From positions 620,001 to 684,000 of the forward strand of contig NZ_JAPFQM010000001.1 of the NCBI RefSeq assembly GCF_026241205.1: 64,000 nt of DNA, written 5' to 3'. Made by a program: the position numbers and the translations under genes. The notes beneath the pieces were generated by a model. It ran no database searches. It was given only the letters and a program-made list of their open reading frames with translations, and was not told the origin of the DNA. The stretch's first letter is position 1; each line of letters starts with the position of its first letter. The stretch comes from Thermomicrobium sp. 4228-Ro. GTDB lineage: Bacteria > Chloroflexota > Chloroflexia > Thermomicrobiales > Thermomicrobiaceae. This document shows, one piece after another, positions 45,522 to 54,740 of this stretch.

Positions 45522-45551
45522 AGTATACCGATCCGCAGCCCGCGATCGCAA
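45522..45551 (-). promoter_or_regulatory. Promoter of the SRP RNA gene
   Basis: On the minus strand TTGCGA (45551-45546), 18-base spacer, TATACT (45527-45522); predicted start about 45515, matching the RNA 5' end. Confidence 0.7.
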
Positions 45552-45690
45552 TCGGCTCGGACGCACCAGCCCCGCCAGATGTGGTACACCCCAGCCACGG
45601 CGTTATTCGAGACCAGGGACGATCGGCGCCGCGCCGAGTGCACGACCGCACTCCGTACCTTCCGGCTAGAGAGACCGCGTTCCCAACGGT

Positions 45691-45719
45691 TGACACGCTG
45701 GTGTCGCCGCGTTATCATG
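45691..45719 (+). promoter_or_regulatory. Orphan promoter facing a gene-free stretch
   Basis: TTGACA (45691-45696), 17-base spacer, TATCAT (45714-45719). It points away from the SRP RNA gene into 45726-45930, where no reading frame has a ribosome site. A 9-bp hairpin (45832-45840 with 45845-45853, loop GGAC, tail GTTCTC) could end a transcript of about 130 bases. Confidence 0.55.
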
Positions 45720-45891
45720 GTATTCGGCACCCGTACGTACATCGTTCGGACGGGGCAGAAAGAGCGCAGCGCGGTTCTTCCGTTCTGTCTGTTCTCCAAG
45801 ATCGACCACTTCTCCCTCCCTCCCTGTACCTGGGGCCGTCGGACGACGGCCCCGTTCTCACCGGCGATGCGCCCTGCCACGCTCCAACAGA

Positions 45892-45925
45892 GACAGGGGC
45901 GGTGCGCAACGCCACCGCCCCTGTC
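45892..45925. other. 12-bp inverted repeat
   Basis: 45892-45903 pairs perfectly with 45914-45925. It lies downstream of the orphan promoter, and on the minus strand just past the regulator's terminator. No T-tract on the plus strand, a weak one (TCTGTTGG) on the minus strand. Confidence 0.5.
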
Positions 45926-45929
45926 CCCT

Positions 45930-45963
45930 AAAAAAGACGAAGGGGACTGACGTCCCCGTCGTC
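45930..45963 (-). terminator. Terminator of the ArsR-type regulator gene
   Basis: On the minus strand GACGA-C-GGGGAC, loop GTCA, GTCCCC-T-TCGTC, then six T residues (45935-45930). It is the cleanest intrinsic terminator in this region, 138 bases past the regulator's stop. Confidence 0.85.
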
Positions 45964-46100
45964 ACACGGGCCGATCGCCGAAGGAGGGCGATCACAGTCC
46001 GACCGTGGCCGAGACCGGCCGGACTGGGTGCGGGTCATCGAGGGGTACGCGATCCCGCAACGGGACCGCGGTAGGGGGCAGACAGAGGAATCGCCTGGCC

Positions 46101-47297
46101 TCACTCGACGGCGGAGTGAGGTGGCTTGTCCTCGGCCAGCAGCGACCGACCCGCGGCGTGCGACACCAGGGCCGCACGCGACCCGTTTGATTTGTCCTGT
46201 TCGGCCGAGTTCCGTTCGACCGAACCGATCCGCTCCAGCTCCTCGGCGATCTGCCGAAGTCGCTGGGAGTTGATCGCGTAGTACTTCATCCCGTTGGCAG
46301 GCCGGACCGTCACGATTCCAGCAGCCTCCAGCATCGCCAGATGACGCGACACGGCCGACTGACTGATGCCCAGCATGCCAACGATCTCCTGAGCGTACCG
46401 TTCGCCGTTGCGCAAGAACTCGATGATGCGCAACCGGGTCCCGTCACCGAGCGCCCGCAGACCGGGCAAGAGATCGGGCGAGATGACCGATTCCGGCTCC
46501 GGCTGCGTCGCGGCGCTAGTCCGCTGGCAGTTAAAGTACAGAATCAGTTCCGGCGGGTACAGGATGAACTGCACGAAATTGCCCAGGTAGTAAGACGGGC
46601 AGAACGTCACCCGCTCGACCCGCGGCAGCGCGAGCTGCACCTCCTCCGGCAGCCGGTGGCCGCTCAATTCCTCGAAGGCCGTCGCCACGCTCGAGAAGGT
46701 CGTCGCTCGTGCTTGCCGGACAGCCCGCCGCATGACCGGCAGGACTCGCTCGAACTCCGCCGCGTAGAGTTCTCGCCAGAACCGCTCCAGCAAACGAACG
46801 GTCCGCTCTTTGAGCTGTTCAGGTGCCAGGACGAGCCGGACGACCTCGTCCAGATCCGCCCGCGTGATCCCAGGCTCGAAGAACGCTCGCCACACTGCCG
46901 GATCGTCCGTCTCGGGTGGCGCCTCGAGCGCCCCGCGATCGAGGTAGACCCGCAGCATGGACTGGATCGCCATGCTCCGGTAGGCCCAGGCCGGGAGCCG
47001 CTGCAAATGGGACAGAAACTCCTCGAACCCCGCCTCGCGGTGTTCGGGCCGGAACGGATCGAACGACATCAACAGTTCTTCGACGTAATACAACAGCCGG
47101 CCCGAGAACCCGAGCAGCGTGTCGAGATCATGCTCCCATTCGCTACCGAGCGCCTTCCGCGCTTCGACCAGCCAACGCTCGAACCGGCGCGCATCAGTCG
47201 CTCGAAAGACCAGCGAGATGACCGAGGTCAAATCGAGCGGAACCGATATTGCGACCTCGAGCTTGAGCGCCGGCCGGCCTACCAGCAACTCACCCAT
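46101..47297 (-). CDS. ArsR-type transcriptional regulator with large N-terminal domain
   Basis: 398 residues from ATG 47297. The nearest GAGGAGG is 17 bases upstream, so the exact start is uncertain. The C-terminal winged helix (about residues 265-350) is of ArsR type: LLPGLRALGDGTRLRIIEFLRNGERYAQEIVGMLGIS with recognition helix QSAVSRHLAMLEAAGIV. The first 260 residues, with no metal-binding cysteine cluster, form a sensing domain seen in atypical ArsR proteins. It stands divergent from the solute-binding-protein gene and next to a perfect palindrome, so it probably controls the aromatic/ABC cluster and itself. The effector is unknown. Confidence 0.78.
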   Translation of the reverse strand: MGELLVGRPALKLEVAISVPLDLTSVISLVFRATDARRFERWLVEARKALGSEWEHDLDTLLGFSGRLLYYVEELLMSFDPFRPEHREAGFEEFLSHLQRLPAWAYRSMAIQSMLRVYLDRGALEAPPETDDPAVWRAFFEPGITRADLDEVVRLVLAPEQLKERTVRLLERFWRELYAAEFERVLPVMRRAVRQARATTFSSVATAFEELSGHRLPEEVQLALPRVERVTFCPSYYLGNFVQFILYPPELILYFNCQRTSAATQPEPESVISPDLLPGLRALGDGTRLRIIEFLRNGERYAQEIVGMLGISQSAVSRHLAMLEAAGIVTVRPANGMKYYAINSQRLRQIAEELERIGSVERNSAEQDKSNGSRAALVSHAAGRSLLAEDKPPHSAVE

Positions 47298-47320
47298 CGT
47301 TCCGCTGGCCCGGCCTCCTC

Positions 47321-47334
47321 GATATCGCGATATC
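47321..47334. promoter_or_regulatory. Palindromic operator candidate
   Basis: GATATCGCGATATC, a perfect 14-base palindrome 24 bases upstream of the regulator's start; a further CGATA half-copy follows at 47336-47340. It is a likely binding site for the dimeric ArsR-type regulator. The rest of the 335-base divergent region holds the solute-binding-protein promoter. Confidence 0.5.
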
Positions 47335-47514
47335 ACGATAGCATGGTCTCCCTCTCGTGTCAACCCTTCCGAGCGGAACGCCGCTGCTCCCGGTCTCCAC
47401 TCCGTCTCCGCCGCGGGAACGAGCACGATTTTCTCTTCTTTCATTCGGTGCGTCGAGCGGCACACATGAGTCGTCGGTATCTCCCCGCCCCGTGCGGGAT
47501 CAGCGGCCCAAACC

Positions 47515-47543
47515 TTCGCAGGGCACCGATCGCCGCGTATACT
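47515..47543 (+). promoter_or_regulatory. Promoter of the solute-binding protein gene
   Basis: TTCGCA (47515-47520), 17-base spacer, TATACT (47538-47543); start near 47550, 83 bases before the gene. Confidence 0.6.
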
Positions 47544-47632
47544 CGTCGGCGTTCGGCCGAACGGGAGAACGGCCGGATGTCGAAAGACTCGGTTCGAGCG
47601 CGTACTCGAAAAGGGAAGGGTAGGAACGTTCG

Positions 47633-48814
47633 ATGGAGCGCATGACCCGACGGCGATGGCTCGGTCTCGTCATGGGCACGGTGACCGTCTCGGCGAGTGC
47701 ACTCCTCGCCAGTTGCGGCGGCACGGGGAGCACACCGACACCGACCACTGCCGCCACACCGACACCGCCGGCAGCGGCTGCCTCACCGACCGCCACCGCC
47801 GCAGCGACCGCGACCACTGGCGCAGCCACCCCGACCGTCGCTATCGCCACTCCGACGACCGCAGCCGCGAGCACCGTCAAGGCGCGCATCGCCTTGACCG
47901 CGAGCGATGCCGCTTTCCTGATCGCGCTCGATCAGGGGCTCTTCAAAGCTGCTGGCATCACCGTCGACCTGATTACCGCAACGCTCGACCCCGGTCAGGC
48001 GATCTCCCTTCTCGGAGCTGGCCAGCTCGATCTCGTCGGTGGGGGCATCAGCGCTGCTCTCGTCAACGGCATCAAGCAAGGGGTCGCCCTCAAGATCGTC
48101 GTCGCCGAGACCGTGATCACCGAAGACTTCGGAAACTACCACGTCATCGGCGTCTCCAAGTCGCTCTGGGACTCCGGCGAGGTTCGCTCGGTCGCTGACC
48201 TGCGCGGCAAGTCGATCGCGCTGGTGACGAGTTCCGGTGGCGATGTGCTGGAAACCAAGAAGGTCTTGGCCCAGCATGGGCTGACGCTCGACGACGTCCA
48301 AGTACAGACACTTCGGGCACCGGACGTTCCCGCCGCCCTCCAGAACGCCGCTGTCGCCGCCGGATTCCTGATCGAGCCGTACGTGACGATCGCATTGGAG
48401 CAGCTCGGTGCCGCAGTCGCGTTAGTCGACGGGCAGGCGATCGCACAAGCAGCCGGCATCGGCCTCCCGATCAACGTCCTCTCCTTCGGCCCGCGGCTCC
48501 TCGACGACCGATCGCTCGCCGTCGCGTTCCTCGCTGCCTATCTGCGCGGTGTCGCTTGGTACTACGAACGGATCGGCGATACCGCTCGCCGGCAGGAGAT
48601 CGCCGAGGTACTCAAGAAGTACACGCCGCTCAAGGACGACCAGCTCTACGCCCGCATGACTTGGCCGCCGATCGCGCGCGACGGTCGCTTCGATCCTAAA
48701 TTCCTCGACGAGTATCAGGCCTTGTGGATCGAACGCGGCCAGATCAAGGAAACACTGCCGGTGGACGAGCTGGTGGACTTCAGTTATCTCGACGAAGCAG
48801 CTCGCCAGGTTTGA
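47633..48814 (+). CDS. ABC-transporter solute-binding lipoprotein (NMT1/SsuA-like)
   Basis: 393 residues from ATG 47633 (ATG 47642 is possible). Signal: ERMTRRRWLGLVMG with two arginine clusters, then the lipobox LLASC. A Thr/Pro/Ala linker runs to about residue 80. The periplasmic-binding fold is of the NMT1/THI5 type: ARIALTASDAAFLIALDQGLFKAAGITVDL, GQLDLVGGGISAALVNGIKQG, and DLRGKSIALVTSSGGDVLETKKVL. Such proteins feed permeases of the SsuC/TauC type for sulfonates, nitrate, thiamine precursors or aromatic acids. The permease and ATPase at 55-56.7 kb are probable partners. The ligand is unknown. Confidence 0.85.
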   Translation: MERMTRRRWLGLVMGTVTVSASALLASCGGTGSTPTPTTAATPTPPAAAASPTATAAATATTGAATPTVAIATPTTAAASTVKARIALTASDAAFLIALDQGLFKAAGITVDLITATLDPGQAISLLGAGQLDLVGGGISAALVNGIKQGVALKIVVAETVITEDFGNYHVIGVSKSLWDSGEVRSVADLRGKSIALVTSSGGDVLETKKVLAQHGLTLDDVQVQTLRAPDVPAALQNAAVAAGFLIEPYVTIALEQLGAAVALVDGQAIAQAAGIGLPINVLSFGPRLLDDRSLAVAFLAAYLRGVAWYYERIGDTARRQEIAEVLKKYTPLKDDQLYARMTWPPIARDGRFDPKFLDEYQALWIERGQIKETLPVDELVDFSYLDEAARQV

Positions 48815-48837
48815 GGCACCGACGTGAGGGATGCTCG

Positions 48838-50150
48838 ATGACCCTGCCGATCGGCACGCGCACCGAACGCCGCACGACAGTCGACCCGGTCACGATCGAA
48901 GCCGATCTCTGCGTGGTCGGTGCCGGAATGAGCGGTGTGGCCTGTGCCGTCACAGCAGCACGGCTCGGCCGACGCGTCGCGCTCCTCGACGCAGCCCCCT
49001 GGGTTGGTGGTCAGGCGGTCGGCGTCCCGATCGGCACCATCGCTGGTCTCTTCAGCTGCGGTCCGCGCGAGGAGCAGCGACTCCTTTCACCCCTTTTTAG
49101 TGAGGAGCTGATCCGGCGTCTCGAGGAGCGCAATGCGACGTGGCCGATGTACTCGCGTCGGGCACGCACGCTCATCCTGGTCTACGACGAAGCCGAACTC
49201 GAGCGCATCTTCGAGATGCTGCTCGTCGAAGCCGGTGTGCGGATCGTGCCAGGCACGGTCGCAGTCGCAGTCGAACGCGCAGGAGATCGCATCGTGGCGG
49301 TCGCCTGCGCGACCCGCTTCGGCCCCTTGGTCGTCCGAGCCCCGCTCTTCGTCGACGCCTCGGGCGACGCCGTCCTGAGCTGGCTGGCCGGAGCCCCCTA
49401 CCGCGTCAGCGATCCACCCGTCTACGGAACGCAAATGGCCGTCCTCGAGCACGTCGCGTTGCCAGCCGATGAGGACGCGACGGCGATCGCACGCCGTGCC
49501 GAAGAACTCCTGCGGACGTACGCTGACCGCTACGGGTTGACCCGCCTCGAATCGCGCGTCTTCCTCCTCCCGCAGCGCGGTCTCGCCATCCTCAATGCGA
49601 CCCACCTGCCGACGCCGCTCCATCCGGTCGCCTTCTGGGGGCAGCCTGGCCGGCTCGCGCCGAGGCCGAGCGTGCAGCCCAGCTCCTCCGTGATCAGTTT
49701 CCCAGCGTGTTCGGACATGCTCGCCTTCGCCGGCTGGGCTATCCTGGCATCCGGCAGACACGCACCATCGTCGGCCGGACGAGTCTGAGCGCGGACGACA
49801 TCCTCGCTGGGCGACGTTTTCCGGACGCGATCGCCCGCGCCGCCTGGCCGGTCGAATTGCATGACTCGGCCGCCGACTACCGCTGGCAACCGCTGCCGGA
49901 CAGCCACTCCTACACCGTCCCGTACGGTGCACTGCTTCCGGCGGAACTCAGCAATGTCCTCGCGGTCGGCCGTTGCATCGACGCCGATCCAGTCGCCCTC
50001 TCGAGCGTGCGCGTGATGGGTCCCTGCGCTGCCATGGGCGTCGCAGCTGCGCACGCCGCTGATCTGGCGCTGCTGAGCGGACGAGACTTCGCAACCGTCG
50101 ATATCGCCTCCCTGCAGCGACGCCTCGCTCCCAACCTCGGCGACAGCTGA
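48838..50150 (+). pseudogene. FAD-dependent oxidoreductase, one-base frameshift
   Basis: ATG 48838 opens a Rossmann FAD-binding domain (CVVGAGMSGVACAVTAARLG, then GGQAVGVPIGTIAGLF and FVDASGDAVLSWLAG) like that of the FAD-dependent oxidoreductases of the NAD-binding_8/FAD_oxidored type. Coding sense leaves this frame in the G-run at 49637-49641 and continues in the next frame (AAWPARAEAERAAQLLRDQF, then TRTIVGRTSLSADDIL and NVLAVGRCIDADPVALSSVR) to the stop at 50150. One missing G explains it. The joined product would be about 437 residues, a plausible full length. It is either inactive or a sequencing error. It follows the solute-binding protein gene by 23 bases. Confidence 0.78.
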
Positions 50151-50316
50151 ATCCTTCCGCCGCGACAGCGAACAGCGCGCCCGAATCTGCCCGATTTTGT
50201 TCTATTCGGCCCTCGCTGACCGCTTTCTGTGCGCTGAGAGTTCATCGCTGAAGCACCACTTTCGATCGTTTCGGCATATCTCCGACGCCTTGGTTCAGGA
50301 TATCGGAACTTTCCTC

Positions 50317-50346
50317 TTGCGGAAGTGATCTGACCACCCGTACACT
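50317..50346 (+). promoter_or_regulatory. Promoter of the hpaB-like gene
   Basis: TTGCGG (50317-50322), 18-base spacer, TACACT (50341-50346). A GATATCGG half-palindrome like that at 47321 lies just upstream (50299-50306), hinting at shared control. Confidence 0.5.
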
Positions 50347-50410
50347 ACACAACGGGACCCGCCGGAAAAGCGAGCGCGTGCGGAGGACGAGTAGGCCGCG
50401 GAGGTGCAGC

Positions 50411-51966
50411 ATGGCACAGACGGTCGCAACGCGGCCGTTCACCGGCGAGGAATACCTCGAAAGCCTGCGGGACGGACGCGAGGTCTACGTCTACGGTGAG
50501 CGCGTCACGGACGTGACGACCCATCCGGCGTTCCGCAATGCCGCCCGCATGGTCGCCCGCCTCTACGACGCCTTGCACGACCCAGCCAAGAAGGACATCC
50601 TCACCGTCGAGACCGATACCGGCAACGGTGGCTTCACCCATCCCTTCTTCCGCGCCCCCGCTCGGTCGAGGACCTCGTCAAGGCCCGCGACGCCATCGCC
50701 GAGTGGGCCCGCATGACCTACGGGTGGCTCGGGCGCAGCCCCGACTACAAGGCGAGCTTCCTCGGCACGCTCGGCGCCAACGCCCCCTTCTACGAGCCGT
50801 TCAGCGAGAACGCCCGCCGCTGGTACCGGCTCGGCCAGGAGCGCGTCCTCTACTGGAACCACGCCATCGTCAACCCGCCCGTCGACCGCAACCGCCCGCC
50901 CGACGAGGTGGGTGACGTCTACATGCACGTCGAGCGGGAGACCGACGGCGGGATCTCCGTCTCGGGCGCCAAGGTGGTCGCCACCGGCTCGGTCTTGACG
51001 CACTACAACTTCATCGCCCACTACGGCCCCTTGCCGATCAAGGACAAGAAGTTCGCCCTCATCTTCACCGTCCCGATGGATGCACCGGGCGTCAAGCTCA
51101 TCAGCCGGCCGAGCTACGAGTACACGGCCGCCGTCATGGGGAGCCCCTGGGACTACCCGCTCTCCAGCCGCCTCGACGAGAACGACGCCGTCTTCATCGT
51201 CGACCACGTCTTCGTCCCCTGGGAGAACGTCTTCGTCTACGGGGACGTGGAGAAGGTGAACACTTTCTTCCCGGCCTCGGGGTTCATCCCGCGCTTCACC
51301 TTCCACGGCTGCACCCGCTTTGCCGTCAAGCTCGACTTCATCGCCGGGGTGCTCCTCAAGGCGATCGCGACGACCGGCGTCAAGGACTACCGCGGCGTCC
51401 AGGCCCGGGTCGGCGAGGTGATCGCCTGGCGCAACCTCTTCTGGGCCATCACCGACGCCATGGCCCGCAACCCGATCCCCTGGACGGACGGCTACGTGCA
51501 CCCGAACCTCGAATACGGTATGGCCTACCGCGTGCTGGCACCGACCGCCTGGTCGCGCGTCCGCCAGATCATTCTCGACAATGTCGCGAGCGGCCTCATC
51601 TACATCCCCAGCCATGCCCTGGACTTCCAGAACCCGGCCGAGCGCCCCTACCTCGAGAAGTACGTGCGGGGCAGTGGCGGGGTCGATGCCCACGACCGGG
51701 TCAAGCTCATGAAGCTCCTCTACGACGCGACGATCTCGGAGTTCGCCGGTCGCCACGAACTCTACGAACGCAACTACGCCGGGAACCACGAGAACATCCG
51801 CTTGGAGACGCTCATCGTCGCCGAGGCGGTCGGTGCCGCCGAGCGGATGCGGGGGCTGGCCGAGCAGTGCATGGCCGAGTATGACCTGGAGGGTTGGCTG
51901 GTACCGGACCTGGTCAACAACGACGATGTGAGCTGGGTCCTCCAGCGCTTCCGCGAACAGCAGTGA
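50411..51966 (+). pseudogene. hpaB: 4-hydroxyphenylacetate 3-monooxygenase family (HpaB), frameshifted
   Basis: GGAGGT precedes ATG 50411. The first 83 codons ([29 protein letters not shown]) run into another frame at the C-run 50655-50659, after which [20 protein letters not shown] and the whole remaining protein follow in the new frame to 51966. One missing C accounts for it. The joined product of about 518 residues has the full HpaB core ([57 protein letters not shown]). HpaB uses FADH2 from a separate reductase to ortho-hydroxylate phenols. Everything after the shift is very well preserved, so a recent lesion or sequencing error is likely. Confidence 0.85.
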
Positions 51967-52121
51967 CCGGGAGCGGAGCCGGACGCACGGTTCTGGCGGG
52001 TCTCCCGTGCGTCCGGCTGTCCCGGTGGAGGAGGACGAGGCCGGGCGAAGGGGTCGGCACCCCCGCGGGCAGAGACGCCCAAGGAGTCGGTCAGCAGGAG
52101 ACTGCAGTGGGAGGGAGTTCC

Positions 52122-53117
52122 ATGAGCACGAACGGCTATCCGGAACCGCTCTTCGAGGTCGCGCAACTCGCCCACGTCGAGATCTACACCCCCGATCTCG
52201 ACGGTACTCTCTGGTTCTTCAAGGACCTCCTCGGCCTGGAGGAGACCGAGCGGGTCGGCGACTCGGTCTACCTGCGCGCCTACGAGGACTGGTACCACCA
52301 CACCCTCAAGGTCACCAAGCGGGAGAAGCCCGGCCTGGGCCACGTCGCCTGGCGCACCACCTCCCCGCAGGCGCTCGAGCGCCGCGTCCGCGCCCTCGAG
52401 GAAGCCGGCCTCGGCGAGGGCTGGATCGCGGGAGACCGCGGCCACGGCCGCGCCTACCGCTTCCACACCCCAGACGGCCACCCGATGGAGCTCCTCTGGG
52501 AGGTCGAGTACTACAAGACGCCCGCCGAGGCCAAGACCAAGCTGATCAACCGGCCCCAGCGCCGCCCCTTGCGCGGTATCCCGGTCCGCCGCATCGACCA
52601 TGTCAACCTGCTGGCCAGCGACGTGACGCAAAACAAGCAATTCCTGATGGACCTCCTCGGCTTCCGCTTGCGCGAGAACATCCAGCTCAACAACGGCCGG
52701 GAAGCCGGCGCCTGGCTCTCGGTCAGCCCGCTGGTGCACGAGATCGCCTTCATGATGGACCAGTCCGGCGCCAAGGGCCGGCTCCACCACGTCTGCTACT
52801 GGTACGGCTACCCGCAGCACCTCTCCGACATCGCCGATGTGTTCAGCGAAGTCGGGATCAAGATCGAGGCGGGACCGGGCAAGCACGGGATCTCGCAAGC
52901 GATGTTCATGTACGTCATCGAGCCGGGCGGCAACCGGGTCGAGCTCTTCGGCGATGCCGGGTACCTCATTTTCGACCCGGCCTGGCAGCCGATCACCTGG
53001 CGGGAAGAGGAGCTGGACAAGGGAATCATCTGGTTCGGTTCCCCGCTGCCAGCCGAGTTCTTCCTCTACGGCACCCCACCGGTCGAGGCTGCCGAACCCG
53101 CCCGCGCCGACGACTGA
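52122..53117 (+). CDS. Extradiol ring-cleavage dioxygenase (catechol 2,3-dioxygenase type)
   Basis: 331 residues; GGGAGGGAG precedes ATG 52122. Two vicinal-oxygen-chelate domains are present. The N-terminal one (residues 1-130) starts [18 protein letters not shown]. The catalytic C-terminal one has the Fe(II) ligands His ([12 protein letters not shown], near 163), His (RLHHVCYW, near 225) and Glu (GGNRVELFG, near 275). It should cleave a catechol next to the hydroxyls, the step after HpaB-type hydroxylation. It is intact, unlike its neighbours, and is followed by a strong terminator. Confidence 0.9.
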   Translation: MSTNGYPEPLFEVAQLAHVEIYTPDLDGTLWFFKDLLGLEETERVGDSVYLRAYEDWYHHTLKVTKREKPGLGHVAWRTTSPQALERRVRALEEAGLGEGWIAGDRGHGRAYRFHTPDGHPMELLWEVEYYKTPAEAKTKLINRPQRRPLRGIPVRRIDHVNLLASDVTQNKQFLMDLLGFRLRENIQLNNGREAGAWLSVSPLVHEIAFMMDQSGAKGRLHHVCYWYGYPQHLSDIADVFSEVGIKIEAGPGKHGISQAMFMYVIEPGGNRVELFGDAGYLIFDPAWQPITWREEELDKGIIWFGSPLPAEFFLYGTPPVEAAEPARADD

Positions 53118-53122
53118 ACCAC

Positions 53123-53153
53123 GAGGCCGCCAGGTGGGCATCCTGGCGGCCTC
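53123..53153 (+). terminator. Terminator after the dioxygenase gene
   Basis: A perfect 12-bp stem (53123-53134 with 53142-53153), 7-base loop, tail GCTCCCTCG with a poor T-tract. Confidence 0.65.
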
Positions 53154-53252
53154 GCTCCCTCGTCCGGATCACGCGGTTCGGCAGTATTCCGGGCAGGGTA
53201 TGGGTCCCGCGGGGGAGACGACTCGACGCACGGTCGGGCCATCATCCCTAGC

Positions 53253-53997
53253 GATGACGACGTGGCTGCGCTCTATCGCGCCTGGGCGACCCGCACACCG
53301 CGCTCCTCCCCGTTCCTCCCTGACACTTGCAACGAGGCGGATGCGTATCGTATCCAAGCCGCACTCGTGGCCCGGCTGCCAGGCCAGGTCGTCAGCTTCA
53401 CGCTCGGCTTCACCTCGCCTGCGATGCGGCAGCAGTTCGGAGTCGAGCACTCCAACTACGGCCGGCTCTGTGATTGAATGGAGATCGAAGGAGAAAGGGT
53501 CTCCGGCGACCGCTTCATCCATCCTCGCGTCGAGCCAGAAATCACAGTGCGCTTCTCCGGAGCACTCGTCACCCCGTGCGATCCCGATACGCTGCAGCAC
53601 GCCGTTACCGCGGTCTACCCAGCGCTCGAAGTCGTGGATTCCCGCTTCGTCGACTACCGCTTTCGACCGTCCGAGAACACTGCTGACGACAGCTCGACAG
53701 CCGGGTACCGCTTGGGACCAGCGCACGATTCGACCGTGCCCCCTCTTCTGTCCGACCTCACGGTGCGCCTCCCGCGGAACGGGCAGCCGATCGACGAAGG
53801 AACGCCCGCAGCGTTGGAACCGGAGCCGCTGGCGCTCGTCTGCTGGCTGGTCGAACAACCCACCCGACACGGAGTCGCGCTTCCCGCCGATGCGATCGTC
53901 CTGACCGGCGGGCTTACGCGCGCACCCCGCCCACCGTGGCGACCGGTTCCGCGCTGACTTCGGTCCGCTCGGCGTGGTCGAGCTGACGTTCGCCTGA
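53253..53997 (+). pseudogene. 2-oxo-pentenoate/hepta-dienoate hydratase family (MhpD/HpaH), doubly broken
   Basis: The frame from about 53262 shows the family pattern (DAYRIQAALVARLPG, LGFTSPAMRQQFGV, NYGRLCD) but hits TGA at 53475-53477. It resumes in the same frame with GERVSGDRFIHPRVEPEITVRF, ALEVVDSRFVDYRF and GDVIL-like DAIVLTGGLT. Near 53925 sense moves to another frame (HRGDRFRADFGPLGVVELTFA, stop 53995-53997). The usual GYKIG lysine segment is VSFTLG here. One nonsense and one frameshift lesion plus a lost key residue argue for genuine decay. The enzyme would hydrate the dienoate released by meta-cleavage. Confidence 0.8.
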
Positions 53998-54072
53998 GGG
54001 ACTCGTCGGCTCGCTCGGCGCGGCCTACGCACCTGGAGTACGCTTACCGTTGCGGTGAAAGGGGGACGACCG

Positions 54073-54288
54073 ATGCCGATGCTCGAGATCCTGATCGCCC
54101 GGGAACAGCCGCTGCCGGTGGAGACCAAGCGCGCCTTCGCCCGCGAGGCAGTCGAGATCTTCCGGGAGGTGCTCGGCACCCAGCCCGGCCGCTTGCGCCT
54201 CGTTTTCTTCGAACTGAAGCCAGAGGATACGCTGGCTGTCCTCGACGAGCCAGCAGCGCAGGCATCGGCCCGCGAACCCAGCGGCTGA
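54073..54288 (+). CDS. 4-oxalocrotonate tautomerase-family protein
   Basis: 71 residues from ATG 54073 (AAAGGGGG 9 bases upstream). After removal of Met the protein begins PMLEILIAREQPLPVETKRA, so the catalytic N-terminal Pro1 is present. REAVEIFREVLG and LRLVFFELKPEDT follow, typical of the beta-alpha-beta tautomerase fold. Family members shift double bonds in 2-hydroxymuconate-type intermediates in meta-cleavage pathways, which fits its neighbours. An ATG at 54055 in the same frame is less likely because it would bury the catalytic proline. Confidence 0.82.
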   Translation: MPMLEILIAREQPLPVETKRAFAREAVEIFREVLGTQPGRLRLVFFELKPEDTLAVLDEPAAQASAREPSG

Positions 54289-54396
54289 ATCGCAGCCGAG
54301 CCGCTCCGGCCCGTCGTTCCGCTCCTCCGATGCGAGCGACCACCCGCCGCTCGGCGATCTCGCTCCCCAGCTCGACGGCAGGATAGGCTGCTGTGT

Positions 54397-54740
54397 TCAC
54401 GCGGAAACAACCGGCACGACGAGATACGAGTCGTAGTGCCCGCCACTCGAGACTCGATGGCGACCACGATGGACGGGTCGACTCGTGGTACGCGGAGACG
54501 CGACTCGGTGGGTATTGCTGGATATCTCGCCCCTGCACGATGAGCCGCAGGTTTTTGTCGGCCTCGAACCGCGTCCCGGGCGGCCAGATCTCGATGTCGA
54601 CCGGGACAGGCTCGCCGGGTCGGACCTTCTCCTCGCGATCGTGGCAGTGGTACGGCTGGAACTCGGTCGAGCGAAGCGGATCGAGTGCCCGGTGGGAGAG
54701 GCGCAGCCACCCGAGCGCGACGGGCCCGAATCGTGCAGCC
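54397..54740 (-). pseudogene. C-terminal remnant of a CocE/NonD-type hydrolase
   Basis: On the minus strand a frame reads RFGPVALGWLRLSHRALDPL, then VRPGEPVPVDIEIWPPGTRF and LRLIVQGRDIQQYPPSR. It then needs a one-base shift near 54475 to continue as HRGRHRVSSGGHYDSYLVVP before the stop at 54397. These blocks match the C-terminal jelly-roll (PepX_C) domain of the X-Pro dipeptidyl-peptidase/cocaine esterase-like family. The catalytic alpha/beta-hydrolase part is missing: beyond about 54740 no similarity is visible. It is a decayed gene, about 110 codons of an original 550 or more. Confidence 0.72.

Noticed and set aside
53475-53477. In-frame TGA of the hydratase as a selenocysteine codon
   Set aside because: The position is not a cysteine in the family, no SECIS-like hairpin with the right loop follows, and the same gene has a frameshift.
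53169-54710. 513-codon minus-strand frame across the hydratase and tautomerase genes
   Set aside because: Most of it is antisense to recognisable genes. Only 54397-54740 on this strand carries real similarity, and in other frames.
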